A DNA stretch of 64,000 nucleotides from Flavobacterium psychrophilum (GCA_945874225.1 CAMCFT010000004.1:1-64000); one strand, 5' to 3'. Shown: positions 7,858 through 15,558, counted from the stretch's first letter. The notes: a model not told the origin generated them from the letters alone. A program made the numbers and translations.

Positions 7858-7944
7858 AACCACCCCACCCGTTGGGCACCCCTCCAAAGGAGGGGAAGTC
7901 ATAAATATTCCCCTTTTGAGGGGTGCCTAAAAGGCGGGGTGGTT
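7858..7944. repeat. Long nested inverted repeat with GC-rich arms
   Basis: The outer arms are AACCACCCC and GGGGTGGTT. Inside them are GGCACCCCTC and GAGGGGTGCC, and a further CAAAGGAGGGGAA segment. The 87-bp structure is unusually GC-rich for this genome and has no transposase or coding sequence. It resembles a dispersed palindromic repeat unit. It may also act as a barrier between PASTA and ddl. Confidence 0.6.
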
Positions 7945-7983
7945 TTTCCATATTAGAATAGTACAATAATCAAACAAAAAAAT

Positions 7984-8958
7984 ATGAAAAACATTGCCAT
8001 CATTATGGGCGGATATTCAAGCGAATATAAAATCTCCTTAATCAGCGGAAACGTCGTCTATCAATATCTTGACAAAACAAAATTCAACGGATTTCGCATC
8101 CATATTTTCAAAGAAAAATGGGTTTATGTCGATGACAAAGACGCAGAATTCCCTATCGATAAAAATGATTTTTCAACTACAGTAAATGGAACTAAAATCA
8201 CTTTCGACTGTGTTTTCAATGCCATTCACGGAACCCCGGGCGAAGACGGTTTAATGCAAGCCTATTTTGAATTGATTGGAATGCCGCAAACTTCTTGCGA
8301 TTATTATCAATCCGCATTGACTTTTAACAAACGTGATTTACTATCAGTATTAAAACCTTACGGAATCAAAACTGCTACTTCTTATTATTTAAACAAAGGA
8401 GACCATATCGATACTGCCGAAATTGTAAAAGCTGTTGGTTTGCCTTGTTTTGTAAAACCAAATAAATCGGGTTCCAGTTTTGGAATTTCCAAAGTAAAAA
8501 CAGCCAACGAATTACCAATCGCCATCGAAGTCGCTTATAAAGAAGACAACGAAATCATCATCGAAAGCTTCCTTGACGGAACAGAAGTTTCTGTTGGAGT
8601 CATCAATTATAAAGGTAAAGTAATCGTTTTGCCCATCACAGAAATAGTTTCAGAAAATGATTTCTTCGATTATGAAGCCAAATACCAGGGAAAATCACAG
8701 GAAATTACGCCAGCCAGAATCTCAGACGAAATGACAAAAAGAGTAAGCGAAGTAGCAAAACGCGCTTATGAAGTCTTGAAAATGAAAGGCTTTTCCAGAA
8801 GCGAATTCATCTTTGTGGACGGCGAACCTTATATGCTCGAAATGAACACCATTCCTGGCCTCACCACCGAAAGTTTGATTCCGCAACAAGCCAAAGCAGC
8901 AGGAATTTCATTGGAGGATTTATTTAGTAATGCTATTGAATTGGCTTTTGCTGAATAA
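7984..8958 (+). CDS. ddl: D-alanine--D-alanine ligase
   Basis: This 324-aa cytoplasmic enzyme ligates two D-Ala residues for peptidoglycan precursors, using ATP. The N-terminal domain starts with IAIIMGGYSSEYKISLISG, the Ddl signature. GTPGEDGLMQAYFELIGMP follows near residue 85. The ATP-grasp region contains LPCFVKPNKSGSSFGISKV, and the metal-binding end is FIFVDGEPYMLEMNTIPGLT. Length is slightly short of E. coli DdlB-type enzymes but complete. coaD follows 29 bp downstream on the same strand, so they are probably cotranscribed. Confidence 0.95.
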   Translation: MKNIAIIMGGYSSEYKISLISGNVVYQYLDKTKFNGFRIHIFKEKWVYVDDKDAEFPIDKNDFSTTVNGTKITFDCVFNAIHGTPGEDGLMQAYFELIGMPQTSCDYYQSALTFNKRDLLSVLKPYGIKTATSYYLNKGDHIDTAEIVKAVGLPCFVKPNKSGSSFGISKVKTANELPIAIEVAYKEDNEIIIESFLDGTEVSVGVINYKGKVIVLPITEIVSENDFFDYEAKYQGKSQEITPARISDEMTKRVSEVAKRAYEVLKMKGFSRSEFIFVDGEPYMLEMNTIPGLTTESLIPQQAKAAGISLEDLFSNAIELAFAE

Positions 8959-8987
8959 CTAATTATTAAAAAAATTAAACTAAAAAA

Positions 8988-9446
8988 ATGAGAAAAGCTA
9001 TATTTCCAGGATCGTTTGATCCAATTACTTTAGGTCACGAAGATATTATAAGAAGAGGAATTCCATTATTTGACGAAATTGTAATTGCCATTGGTATCAA
9101 TGCTGATAAAAAATATATGTTTTCACTTGAAGAAAGAAAACGTTTTGTCGAAGAAACTTTCAAGAACGAACCAAAGGTCTCCATTATTGTTTATGAAGGA
9201 TTAACCATTGATTTGTGTCATAAAATCAAAGCTAATTTTATCTTGCGTGGACTTCGAAATCCAGCAGATTTTGAATTCGAAAAAGCAATTGCGCACACCA
9301 ACAGACGATTATCGAAAATTGAAACCGTATTTTTATTGACAGCTGCAAAAACATCTTTTATCAGTTCCAGCATCGTGAGAGACGTGCTTCGCAACGGCGG
9401 TGAATATGAATTGCTAGTTCCAGATTCCGTACGTGTAAAAAAATAG
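8988..9446 (+). CDS. coaD: Phosphopantetheine adenylyltransferase
   Basis: This 152-aa enzyme transfers AMP from ATP to 4'-phosphopantetheine in coenzyme A synthesis. The nucleotidyltransferase motif GSFDPITLGHEDII is at residues 8-21 (T/HxGH). The family signature LRGLRNPADFEFE is in the middle, and the ISSS/T-V-R motif appears as SFISSSIVRDV. The length is slightly short of the bacterial average of about 160. It is the likely second gene of the ddl operon. Confidence 0.95.
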   Translation: MRKAIFPGSFDPITLGHEDIIRRGIPLFDEIVIAIGINADKKYMFSLEERKRFVEETFKNEPKVSIIVYEGLTIDLCHKIKANFILRGLRNPADFEFEKAIAHTNRRLSKIETVFLLTAAKTSFISSSIVRDVLRNGGEYELLVPDSVRVKK

Positions 9447-9455
9447 TATTCCTTA

Positions 9456-9463
9456 TAAATTTG
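9456..9463 (+). promoter_or_regulatory. Possible TAnnTTTG box upstream of the PhnA-domain gene
   Basis: TAAATTTG lies 52 nt before the ATG at 9516, immediately after coaD. It matches the consensus, but no -33 element is evident. Confidence 0.4.
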
Positions 9464-9515
9464 GAAAAAGGCTTTATTTAGCATTACTTTCGCAAAAAAT
9501 TTACAATATATAGAA

Positions 9516-10088
9516 ATGGAAAGAACATTAAATAAACGTAGCGGATCTCAATGTGAACTTTGCGCAGCAACCGAAAACCTAAAAGTATATACCGTTTTAC
9601 CAACAAAAAAAGGCGGATTGGACGAAAACATTTTGGCTTGCAGTACTTGTATTGACCAAATTGAAAATCCGGCAAATGTAGATTTAAACCATTGGAGATG
9701 CTTAAATGATAGTATGTGGAGCGAACATACTGCTGTGCAAGTAGTCGCCTGGAGAATGTTGAGCAGAATGCGTGCAGCTGGTTGGCCAAAAGAATTGCTG
9801 GATATGATGTATTTAGATGAAGATACTTTAGCTTGGGCTCAAGCCACTGGCGAAGGCGAAGAAGACGAAAACAAAGTAATCCATCGTGATGTAAACGGGG
9901 TAATTCTTGCTACTGGCGACTCAGTTGTCTTGATAAAAGATTTGAAAGTAAAAGGTTCGAGTATGGTGGCAAAACAAGGAACTGCGGTTCGTAACATTAG
10001 ACTAGACCACGAAAATGCCGAATATATTGAAGGTAGAGTTGATGGCCAAACGATTGTAATTATTACGCAATACGTGAAGAAAGTATAG
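9516..10088 (+). CDS. PhnA-domain zinc-ribbon protein
   Basis: This 190-aa protein has an N-terminal zinc ribbon with C13, C16, C42 and C45 (CELC and CSTC) and a C-terminal PhnA/YjdM domain with DVNGVILATGDSVVLIKDLKVKG. PhnA-domain proteins were named from phosphonate operons, but their role is not the C-P lyase reaction and is unclear for the short forms. No phosphonate gene is nearby. It is probably transcribed alone from a promoter just after coaD. Confidence 0.85.
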   Translation: MERTLNKRSGSQCELCAATENLKVYTVLPTKKGGLDENILACSTCIDQIENPANVDLNHWRCLNDSMWSEHTAVQVVAWRMLSRMRAAGWPKELLDMMYLDEDTLAWAQATGEGEEDENKVIHRDVNGVILATGDSVVLIKDLKVKGSSMVAKQGTAVRNIRLDHENAEYIEGRVDGQTIVIITQYVKKV

Positions 10089-10145
10089 TTTGAAGTAATT
10101 TTGTCACAAAAAAAGAATTCAACAACTTAAGAAAAGAAATTAGAA

Positions 10146-10529
10146 ATGAAAAAAATATTATTAATTGCTCTAATTATATCTATTAATATTATTTCAATAT
10201 CTTGTTCAAAAAGTGATGACAACATAAATTCATATAAAGGAAATTGGAGCGGAAATTTGAATGGAGATATTGTTGGAACTTGGAGTGGAAATATTTCTTC
10301 TAGTGGAAATTTTACTGGAAATGTTATTCCTAATTCAACAACTTCAGACCATAATTTCACTTTGTTAGGTCAAGTTAATGAAAGCGGAAATTTAGTCGCA
10401 ACAATGAAAAATACCACATATAATATTAACATAAATTTTGTTGGAAATTTTCAAAATACTTTGTGTAATGGAACTTGGATTTTTAATGGAGCTGGGATGC
10501 AAGGTACTTGGAATGGAACAAAACAATAA
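10146..10529 (+). CDS. Small predicted lipoprotein
   Basis: This 127-aa protein has a type II signal peptide with a lipobox ending at C20 (ISISC). The mature part is rich in Gly, Asn, Ser and Thr and contains repeated GNWSG/GTWSG-like beta hairpins: YKGNWSGNL, VGTWSGNIS, NGTWIF, QGTWNG. The repeated GxW pattern suggests a small beta-barrel or sandwich. No catalytic motif was seen and I cannot name a family. A strong terminator follows at 10565-10608. Confidence 0.65.
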   Translation: MKKILLIALIISINIISISCSKSDDNINSYKGNWSGNLNGDIVGTWSGNISSSGNFTGNVIPNSTTSDHNFTLLGQVNESGNLVATMKNTTYNININFVGNFQNTLCNGTWIFNGAGMQGTWNGTKQ

Positions 10530-10564
10530 AAAAACTACAGACCAAAGTATATTTTAAGTTAGAT

Positions 10565-10608
10565 AAAAAACGAAAACGTCCTGAGAAATCAGGACGTTTT
10601 CGTTTTTT
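10565..10608 (+). terminator. Strong intrinsic terminator (repeat copy 1)
   Basis: Two 20-bp perfect arms around GAAA (core ACGTCCTGA / TCAGGACGT) end in a T run. The hairpin and the 30 bp after it (GATGTTTAACnTTnTTAATC) recur at 11333-11405, on the far side of parDE. Confidence 0.85.
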
Positions 10609-10729
10609 ATAGGGATGTTTAACCTTTTTAATCTGAAATCAACTTCTCCACAACCTCGCCAATTTTCAATCCGTTATGAGTAATTTTTGGAAAAAATAAC
10701 TAAAATAAAATAAAATATTTGTTTTAGCA

Positions 10730-10746
10730 ATACCATAAATTGGTAT
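10730..10746. promoter_or_regulatory. Inverted repeat overlapping the parDE promoter
   Basis: ATACCA, TAAAT and TGGTAT form a perfect 6-bp inverted repeat that runs into the TATATTTG box at 10744-10751. This is a likely ParD (ribbon-helix-helix) operator, inferred from location. Confidence 0.55.
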
Positions 10747-10751
10747 ATTTG
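10744..10751 (+). promoter_or_regulatory. TAnnTTTG promoter box of parDE
   Basis: TATATTTG lies 15 nt before the ATG at 10767, with a TTTG at 10718-10721 as a possible -33 element. Confidence 0.55.
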
Positions 10752-10766
10752 TTAAAAATATATAAT

Positions 10767-11012
10767 ATGGCACGTAACACATCTATTTTAATTGGCGATT
10801 ATTTTGAAAATTTCATCAATGAACAAATCGCTTCTGGAAAATATAGTTCAGTAAGTGAAGTTGTTAGAACAGCTTTGAGATTTTTTGAACAAGAAGAAAA
10901 TCAAAAAAAATCTTTAATCAATGAACTTAAAATAGGAGAAAAAAGTATTAAGATTAGAAATTTTGATCGAACAAAAAATCTAGAACAACTTAATACCAAC
11001 TTTATGAAATAA
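10767..11012 (+). CDS. parD: ParD-type antitoxin
   Basis: This 81-aa antitoxin has the ribbon-helix-helix DNA-binding fold of the ParD/CopG group: MARNTSILIGDYFENFINEQ, GKYSSVSEVVRTALRFFEQE. The C-terminal half is charged and probably wraps the toxin. ATG 10767 is preferred to an upstream in-frame start at 10740 because the conserved family start is MARNTS and the earlier start would lie in the promoter. Its stop overlaps the toxin start (TAATG). Confidence 0.88.
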   Translation: MARNTSILIGDYFENFINEQIASGKYSSVSEVVRTALRFFEQEENQKKSLINELKIGEKSIKIRNFDRTKNLEQLNTNFMK

Positions 11013-11311
11013 TGTCAAAATATATTATTAGTCAAAAGGCTTTAGATGATATAAACAATATTTGGATTTATACTGCTGAAAATTGGTCGGCAGAACAGGC
11101 AAATCGTTATTACAACATGATTTTAGATGAAATAGAGTTTATTGCAGAGAATTTTGAAACAGCAAAAGATTTTGGACATATCAGAAAAGATTATTGCTAT
11201 TCAAAAGTAAAATCTCATTTAGTGTTTTTCAGAAAGACAAAACACAACGAAATTGAAGTAGTAAGAGTTTTACACGAAAAAATGGATATTAAAAATAGAT
11301 TAATTGATTAA
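11012..11311 (+). CDS. parE: ParE-type toxin
   Basis: This 99-aa protein belongs to the RelE/ParE superfamily, ParE branch: SQKALDDINNIWIYTAENWS, EQANRYYNMILDEIEFIAEN, then YSKVKSHLVFFRKT and a final strand EIEVVRVLHEKMDIKNRL. ParE toxins characteristically target DNA gyrase, but the target here is an inference. It overlaps parD by one base, so translation is coupled. The module sits between two copies of the same terminator-like repeat. Confidence 0.88.
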   Translation: MSKYIISQKALDDINNIWIYTAENWSAEQANRYYNMILDEIEFIAENFETAKDFGHIRKDYCYSKVKSHLVFFRKTKHNEIEVVRVLHEKMDIKNRLID

Positions 11312-11332
11312 AAAAAGCAGTTAGCAGTTAGA

Positions 11333-11405
11333 AAAAAACGAAAACGTCCTGAGAAATCAAGACGTTTTTTTTTATGTAGATGTTTAACATTCTTAATCTG
11401 AAATC
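11333..11405 (+). repeat. Second copy of the terminator-like repeat
   Basis: This segment repeats 10565-10639 with few changes. The hairpin is slightly degraded (TCAAGACG instead of TCAGGACG) but still has a T run, so it may terminate parDE. The two copies lie in direct orientation on either side of the module. Confidence 0.65.
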
Positions 11406-11441
11406 TGAAATCTGAAATCTGAAATCTGAAATCTGAAATCT
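11395..11441. repeat. Heptamer tandem repeat (AAATCTG)
   Basis: Five full copies of AAATCTG at 11401-11435, with partial copies on both sides, abut and overlap the stop codon of the helicase gene (11440-11442, minus strand). Such an array can change copy number by slippage. Confidence 0.85.
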
Positions 11442-12786
11442 ACTCCTCTTCCTTCTTAATCACCTTTCTAGCAACTTCGATTTTGAACTTCTTTCCTTTC
11501 ATTTTTTCGTCCTTGATATTATGAAGTAAGTCTTTTACCTTATTGAATTTTACTGCGGCAAACGAAATAAAATCCTTTACTTCGATTAATCCCAAGTCGC
11601 CTTTTTCCAATTTTCCTTTTTGAGAAAAGAAACCCACAACATCAATTTTATTCAATTTATTTTTCTTTCCACCGCTGATATAAATGGTTTGAAATTCGGG
11701 CGGTTTTGGCAAAGTTGTGCTGTTTTCCACTTTCAAAACAGGCATTCCATAATCTATATAATCTAGCTTTTTTTCGCTGTCGTGTGCGATTATATAAGCT
11801 GTTCCGGAAGCTAACATTCTAGCCGTTCTTCCGTTTCTATGCGTGAATTCATCTTCTTTTGATGGCAAATGGTAATGAATTACGTGTTTCATTTCGGGAA
11901 TATCGAGCCCACGCGCAGCCAAATCCGTTGTAATTAAATAGCTCACACTTCCGTTTCTGAACTGGATTAAAGCACGTTCGCGTTCGTCCTGATCCATTCC
12001 GCCGTGATAATACGTAGAATAAATCCCTTTTTCGTTCAAAGTATCACTGATGCGTTCTGCAGCATCTCGATGGTTGCAAAACACCAATGCCGATTGTGAT
12101 TTTAAAGAGCAAATCAAGTTGAACAAACTGCCAATTTTGTCTTTTTCTTTCGAAACGACCATTTTCATTGCAAGATTAGTTGCTTCTTCTTCACTTGGAA
12201 TAAAATCCAAAATCGTTGGATTTACAACTCTCGTATATTTTGGAATTTCAATATCAGAAGTTGCCGAAACCAAAACGCGTTTGTTCAGTTTAGATAATTT
12301 TCCAATGATAAATGACATTTGCTCGTGAAAACCCAACTGCAAAGACTTATCAAATTCGTCAAGAATCAAGGTTTCAATTTTGTCCAAACGAAAAGTACCT
12401 CGGTCAATATGATCTGCAATTCTACCTGGAGTTCCAATTAAAACTGCTGGAGGATTACTTAAGTTTTTAATTTCGGTATCAATGGAATGTCCGCCGTAGC
12501 AAACATTTACTTTGTAATCGGTTCCCATTTTTTTCCAAACCTGCTCAATTTGCAAACCTAATTCACGCGATGGAACTAGAATCAAACATTGCACAGAAAG
12601 AATTTCAGGTTTCAACATTTCGAAAATAGGCAACAAGAAAGCGAGTGTTTTCCCGGAACCTGTTGGCGAAAGCAGTAAAACATTGTTGTCGCTCAAAATG
12701 GTTTCTTGGGCCGCAACCTGCATTTCGTTTAGGTTTTCGATGCCTAAATTGAGTAGTAAATTATTGGAATGGTGCTTTTTATTCAT
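11440..12786 (-). CDS. DEAD-box RNA helicase (DbpA-like)
   Basis: This 448-aa ATP-dependent RNA helicase has Walker A SPTGSGKT at 40-47, PTREL-like VPSREL, GTPGRIADH, motif II as DEFD (143-146) rather than DEAD, SAT (motif III), LITTDLAARGLDIPEM and HRNGRTAR (motif VI). The last 80 residues (YISGGKKNKLNKIDVVGFF and on) look like the DbpA C-terminal RNA-binding domain, so a ribosome-assembly role is plausible. A TACCTTTG box at 12791-12798 ends 4 nt before the ATG. Confidence 0.9.
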   Translation of the reverse strand: MNKKHHSNNLLLNLGIENLNEMQVAAQETILSDNNVLLLSPTGSGKTLAFLLPIFEMLKPEILSVQCLILVPSRELGLQIEQVWKKMGTDYKVNVCYGGHSIDTEIKNLSNPPAVLIGTPGRIADHIDRGTFRLDKIETLILDEFDKSLQLGFHEQMSFIIGKLSKLNKRVLVSATSDIEIPKYTRVVNPTILDFIPSEEEATNLAMKMVVSKEKDKIGSLFNLICSLKSQSALVFCNHRDAAERISDTLNEKGIYSTYYHGGMDQDERERALIQFRNGSVSYLITTDLAARGLDIPEMKHVIHYHLPSKEDEFTHRNGRTARMLASGTAYIIAHDSEKKLDYIDYGMPVLKVENSTTLPKPPEFQTIYISGGKKNKLNKIDVVGFFSQKGKLEKGDLGLIEVKDFISFAAVKFNKVKDLLHNIKDEKMKGKKFKIEVARKVIKKEEE

Positions 12787-12790
12787 TTTG

Positions 12791-12798
12791 CAAAGGTA
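12791..12798 (-). promoter_or_regulatory. TAnnTTTG promoter box, leaderless spacing
   Basis: The minus strand reads TACCTTTG and ends exactly 4 nt before the helicase ATG at 12786. The same spacing occurs at the radical SAM and pyrE genes. Confidence 0.5.
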
Positions 12799-12909
12799 GT
12801 AAAAAAGTTGGCAGTTGGCAGTTGGCAGATTTCAGCCCAAAAACCAAACACCAATTGGAATAAACTAAAACTCTCTACACAATTCTGAAAACTGCGTTCT
12901 GCAATCTGA

Positions 12910-13515
12910 TTACTGAGAATTAGTATTCTCTTCTTCGAACAATAATTTTATATTTTCATAAGAATTTTTCAAAGCGCCTCGCATTTCATTAGGATTAAGC
13001 CAAACTGCTTTTTCTATTCCTTCTTCAATTTGTCCCACAGGAATTCCTTCATAATCAGAAGTCATTTCAAACCAATGTGTAATTTTTAATCTGTAACAAC
13101 CATTTCGTCTGAAAACATGGTAGGTTTTTTGAAGTTTTTTGGTAATCTTCAATTTATTTACGCCTGTTTCTTCCTCAACTTCGCGCATTGCGGTATCTTG
13201 AATTTCTTCCCCTTTTTCTGTTCCGCCCTTCGGCAAATCCCATTTTCCACCTCTGAAAATAAATAAAACCTCGCCTTTTTTGTTGTAAACTAAACCTCCG
13301 CCAGCTTTAGAAACAGGAATTTTAGATTTCAAAGTTTTCATAATCTCTTTCTCATCTGGATGATAGAGATAAGCTTTTTGAACTTTATTTTGAAAAATTT
13401 TGACGATAAGTTGAACTATATCAACACTTTCTAATAAGAACAGTTGAAAATTAGTCTCCTTGGAGATTTCATTTGTCAAAAAAAGTGGTTTGTCGTTCAC
13501 AAAAACTTTATACAT
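12910..13515 (-). CDS. NUDIX hydrolase
   Basis: This 201-aa protein has a NUDIX box in the second half: GGTEKGEEIQDTAMREVEEE followed by TGV, a full match to GX5EX7REUXEEXGU. The preceding strands (GGGLVYNKKGEVLFIFRGGKWDLPKG) fit the fold. The first 75 residues (MYKVFVNDKPLFLTNE) are a family-specific extension seen in Flavobacteriia homologues as far as I recall. It would hydrolyse a nucleoside diphosphate-linked substrate, identity unknown. It is divergent from pyrE, with start codons only 7 bp apart. Confidence 0.9.
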   Translation of the reverse strand: MYKVFVNDKPLFLTNEISKETNFQLFLLESVDIVQLIVKIFQNKVQKAYLYHPDEKEIMKTLKSKIPVSKAGGGLVYNKKGEVLFIFRGGKWDLPKGGTEKGEEIQDTAMREVEEETGVNKLKITKKLQKTYHVFRRNGCYRLKITHWFEMTSDYEGIPVGQIEEGIEKAVWLNPNEMRGALKNSYENIKLLFEEENTNSQ

Positions 13516-13518
13516 TTG
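13489..13518 (+). promoter_or_regulatory. Promoter of pyrE (-33 TTTG and -7 TAnnTTTG)
   Basis: TTTG at 13489-13492, an 18-nt spacer and TACATTTG at 13511-13518 make a complete Bacteroidota promoter. The box ends 4 nt before the pyrE ATG. It lies inside the 5' end of the NUDIX gene. Confidence 0.65.
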
Positions 13519-13522
13519 TATT

Positions 13523-14170
13523 ATGATATTTAATAAAGATACTGCCGAGAAAACTGCCGAATTGCTTTTGCAAATAAATGCAATTAAATTGAATCCAAGA
13601 AATCCTTTTACATGGGCTTCAGGATGGCAATCACCAATCTATTGTGATAACCGATTAATTCTTTCGTTTCCACTCATAAGAAATTATGTTCGGGATGAAT
13701 TTTCTAAACATATCGAAAAGCAATTTGGAAAGCCAGATGTTATTGCCGGTGTGGCCACTGGAGCGATTGGAATTGGAATTTTAGTTGCCGAAAGTCTAGG
13801 ATTACCGTTTGTTTATGTTCGCCCGGAACCTAAAAAACACGGAAGACAAAACCAAGTCGAAGGTTTTCTTCAAAAAGGCCAAAATGTGGTAATTGTTGAA
13901 GATTTGATAAGTACCGGAAACAGTAGTTTGCTTGCTGTGGAAGCCTTGCGCGCTGCTGGAGCAAACGTAAAAGGTATGGCTGCAATCTTTACTTATGGTT
14001 TTGATGTTGCCACAGAAAACTTTAAAAATGCCAATGTTGACTTATTTACTTTGAGCAATTATCAAAATTTATTAGACTTGGCTGTTGCCAAAAGGTATAT
14101 AACCGAAGATGAAGAACAAACACTAAGAGAATGGAATTCGAGTCCATCAACTTGGAGTGTACAAGTTTAA
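13523..14170 (+). CDS. pyrE: Orotate phosphoribosyltransferase
   Basis: This 215-aa cytoplasmic enzyme converts orotate and PRPP to OMP in pyrimidine synthesis. The PRPP-binding motif VVIVEDLISTGNSS is near residue 122, and the loop RPEPKKHGRQNQVEGF is present. ATG 13523 is chosen over an upstream in-frame start at 13460, which would overlap NUDIX by 56 bp and precede the promoter. The SRPBCC gene follows after 64 bp. pyrF, the next enzyme, is at 57530-58348. Confidence 0.95.
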   Translation: MIFNKDTAEKTAELLLQINAIKLNPRNPFTWASGWQSPIYCDNRLILSFPLIRNYVRDEFSKHIEKQFGKPDVIAGVATGAIGIGILVAESLGLPFVYVRPEPKKHGRQNQVEGFLQKGQNVVIVEDLISTGNSSLLAVEALRAAGANVKGMAAIFTYGFDVATENFKNANVDLFTLSNYQNLLDLAVAKRYITEDEEQTLREWNSSPSTWSVQV

Positions 14171-14205
14171 AATACAGAAAAAACAAATAACAAATTGAGG
14201 ATTAG

Positions 14206-14229
14206 ATTGCTTCGTTCCTCGCAATGACA
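14206..14229. repeat. Short hairpin of a dispersed Bacteroidota repeat
   Basis: ATTGCTTCGTTCCTCGCAATGACA forms a small hairpin (ATTGC / GCAAT). It abuts the start of the SRPBCC gene. Confidence 0.35.
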
Positions 14230-14234
14230 AAAAA

Positions 14235-14627
14235 ATGAACTTAGAAAGCCCCACAGTTACTGTCGAAAAATCAGCACAAGAATTATTTGATTTATTAAGC
14301 GATGTACGAAATTTTGAGAAATTAATGCCCGAAAATATTGCAAAATTTGAAGTTATCGGTGACGATGCTTTTATTTTTGGTTTGAAAGGAATGCCGGAAA
14401 TAAAACTGAAAATGAAAGAGAAAATAGCGCCAAATAAAGTTGTTCTCGGAGCTGCAAGCGATAAATTACCTTTTACTTTGGTTGCTGATATTAATTCGGT
14501 TTCTGATAATTCGTCTAATGTACAGTTACTTTTTGAAGGCGAATTTAATGCGATGATGGGTATGATGATAAAAGGACCAATATCAAAATTTATCGAAACT
14601 TTGGCTGGAAATATGTCGAAACTTTAA
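14235..14627 (+). CDS. SRPBCC-family protein
   Basis: This 130-aa protein has the START/SRPBCC layout: an N-terminal strand (SPTVTVEKSAQELFDLLSDV), helix LRNFEKLMPENI, an antiparallel sheet (KLMKEKIAPNKVVL and DKLPFTLVADINSV) and a long C-terminal helix (MIKGPISKFIETLAGNM). Such proteins bind hydrophobic ligands, but the ligand is unknown. Orthologues are common next to pyrE in Flavobacteriia as far as I recall. It is probably cotranscribed with pyrE, and a 24-bp inverted repeat follows. Confidence 0.8.
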   Translation: MNLESPTVTVEKSAQELFDLLSDVRNFEKLMPENIAKFEVIGDDAFIFGLKGMPEIKLKMKEKIAPNKVVLGAASDKLPFTLVADINSVSDNSSNVQLLFEGEFNAMMGMMIKGPISKFIETLAGNMSKL

Positions 14628-14643
14628 TATTATATTCATCTAA

Positions 14644-14717
14644 ATTTGTCATTTCGACGCAGGAGAAATCTCATAACGAGCAACAAATGCGACTTCTCCT
14701 GCGTCGAAATGACAAAT
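14644..14717. repeat. Perfect 24-bp inverted repeat, REP-like
   Basis: Arms at 14644-14667 and 14694-14717 start ATTTGTCATTTCGACGCAGG and are perfectly complementary, with a 26-nt loop. It lies between the convergent SRPBCC and birA genes. Related halves occur at 25528-25555 and 62187-62264. Confidence 0.75.
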
Positions 14718-14734
14718 AATAGTGTTTTTTACTA

Positions 14735-15463
14735 TTAATATAACATCTGAATTTCCTTAATATCAAATTCAGAAATTGAATCATCTTCCAGAAGAATTTT
14801 GAGTTTTCCAATTGGCGAAATGCCTTGAATAATTCCCATAAAATTTTGCTTATTTTGGTCTTCGAATGGCATAGGAATTCCAATCTTGAAAAGTTTATTG
14901 GTATATTCAGCCCACAATGAATCTGAGTTTTGATTCCAAGACCGTATATTTTGTTCCAACATTTCGACAATCTTCATAAGAATTTCTTCTTTATCAAAAG
15001 TGGTGTTGCAAATTAGGGCTAATGAAGATGCTTTGGGTAAATTTTCAAAATTCTTTTGATTGACGTTCAAACCCAAACCTGCAATAGAATTAATACTTCC
15101 ATCGATTTTAATGCTGTTTTCAATAAGTATTCCGCCTATCTTTTTGTTATATGACATAATGTCGTTAGGCCATTTAATACTTAATTCAGGAATGTTCAAC
15201 CTTTCTAACACTTGAATTATTGAGACAGACACCGCGATATTGATATCAAAAATCTGATTAATATTTGTTGTAAAACCTTTAACCAAAACACTCATTATTA
15301 AGTTTTTACTTGGCTCAGAATCCCACACAGAACCCATTTGTCCCTTGCCTTTTGTTTGACTTTCGGTAGTAACAACAGTGAAGTTTTCCAGTATCTGATT
15401 GCTCGATAATCCTTTTAGGAATTCGTTTGTGGAATCTATGGCATCGAGTTTGATTAGTTTCAT
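14735..15463 (-). CDS. birA: Biotin--[acetyl-CoA-carboxylase] ligase
   Basis: This 242-aa enzyme activates biotin to biotinyl-AMP and attaches it to the biotin carboxyl carrier protein. The catalytic loop appears as TKGKGQMGSVWDS (family GRGRxGR-W), with the downstream KWPNDIM and KKIGGILIE motifs. There is no N-terminal helix-turn-helix, so it should be a simple ligase and not a biotin repressor. A promoter box lies 44 nt upstream. Confidence 0.92.
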   Translation of the reverse strand: MKLIKLDAIDSTNEFLKGLSSNQILENFTVVTTESQTKGKGQMGSVWDSEPSKNLIMSVLVKGFTTNINQIFDINIAVSVSIIQVLERLNIPELSIKWPNDIMSYNKKIGGILIENSIKIDGSINSIAGLGLNVNQKNFENLPKASSLALICNTTFDKEEILMKIVEMLEQNIRSWNQNSDSLWAEYTNKLFKIGIPMPFEDQNKQNFMGIIQGISPIGKLKILLEDDSISEFDIKEIQMLY

Positions 15464-15506
15464 GAGAAGTTATTTGTGGAACAGAATTTAATATTATGTT
15501 AAGGTT

Positions 15507-15514
15507 CAAAAATA
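15507..15514 (-). promoter_or_regulatory. TAnnTTTG promoter box of birA
   Basis: The minus strand reads TATTTTTG, 43 nt before the birA start codon. Confidence 0.5.
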
Positions 15515-15558
15515 ATCACAAAAAATGGTAACTTTACAAACTTATTTAAAAATAATTC

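Larger units (their letters stand above)
7634..7983. other. Gene-free stretch with dispersed repeats
   Basis: The 350 bp between the PASTA gene and ddl hold the PASTA promoter box, a repeat half-site at 7711-7739 (TGTCATCCTGAGCG followed by CAGTCGAAGGAGGGA) and a long inverted repeat at 7858-7944. Short ORFs here lie inside the repeats and look fortuitous. Confidence 0.6.

Noticed and set aside
7700..7930. ORF of 76 codons upstream of ddl
   Set aside because: It lies wholly inside intergenic repeats (7711-7739, 7858-7944), has no start signal and no recognisable protein pattern.
7858..7944. Terminal inverted repeats of an insertion sequence
   Set aside because: The arms are too close to hold a transposase gene, and no transposase motif is seen nearby.
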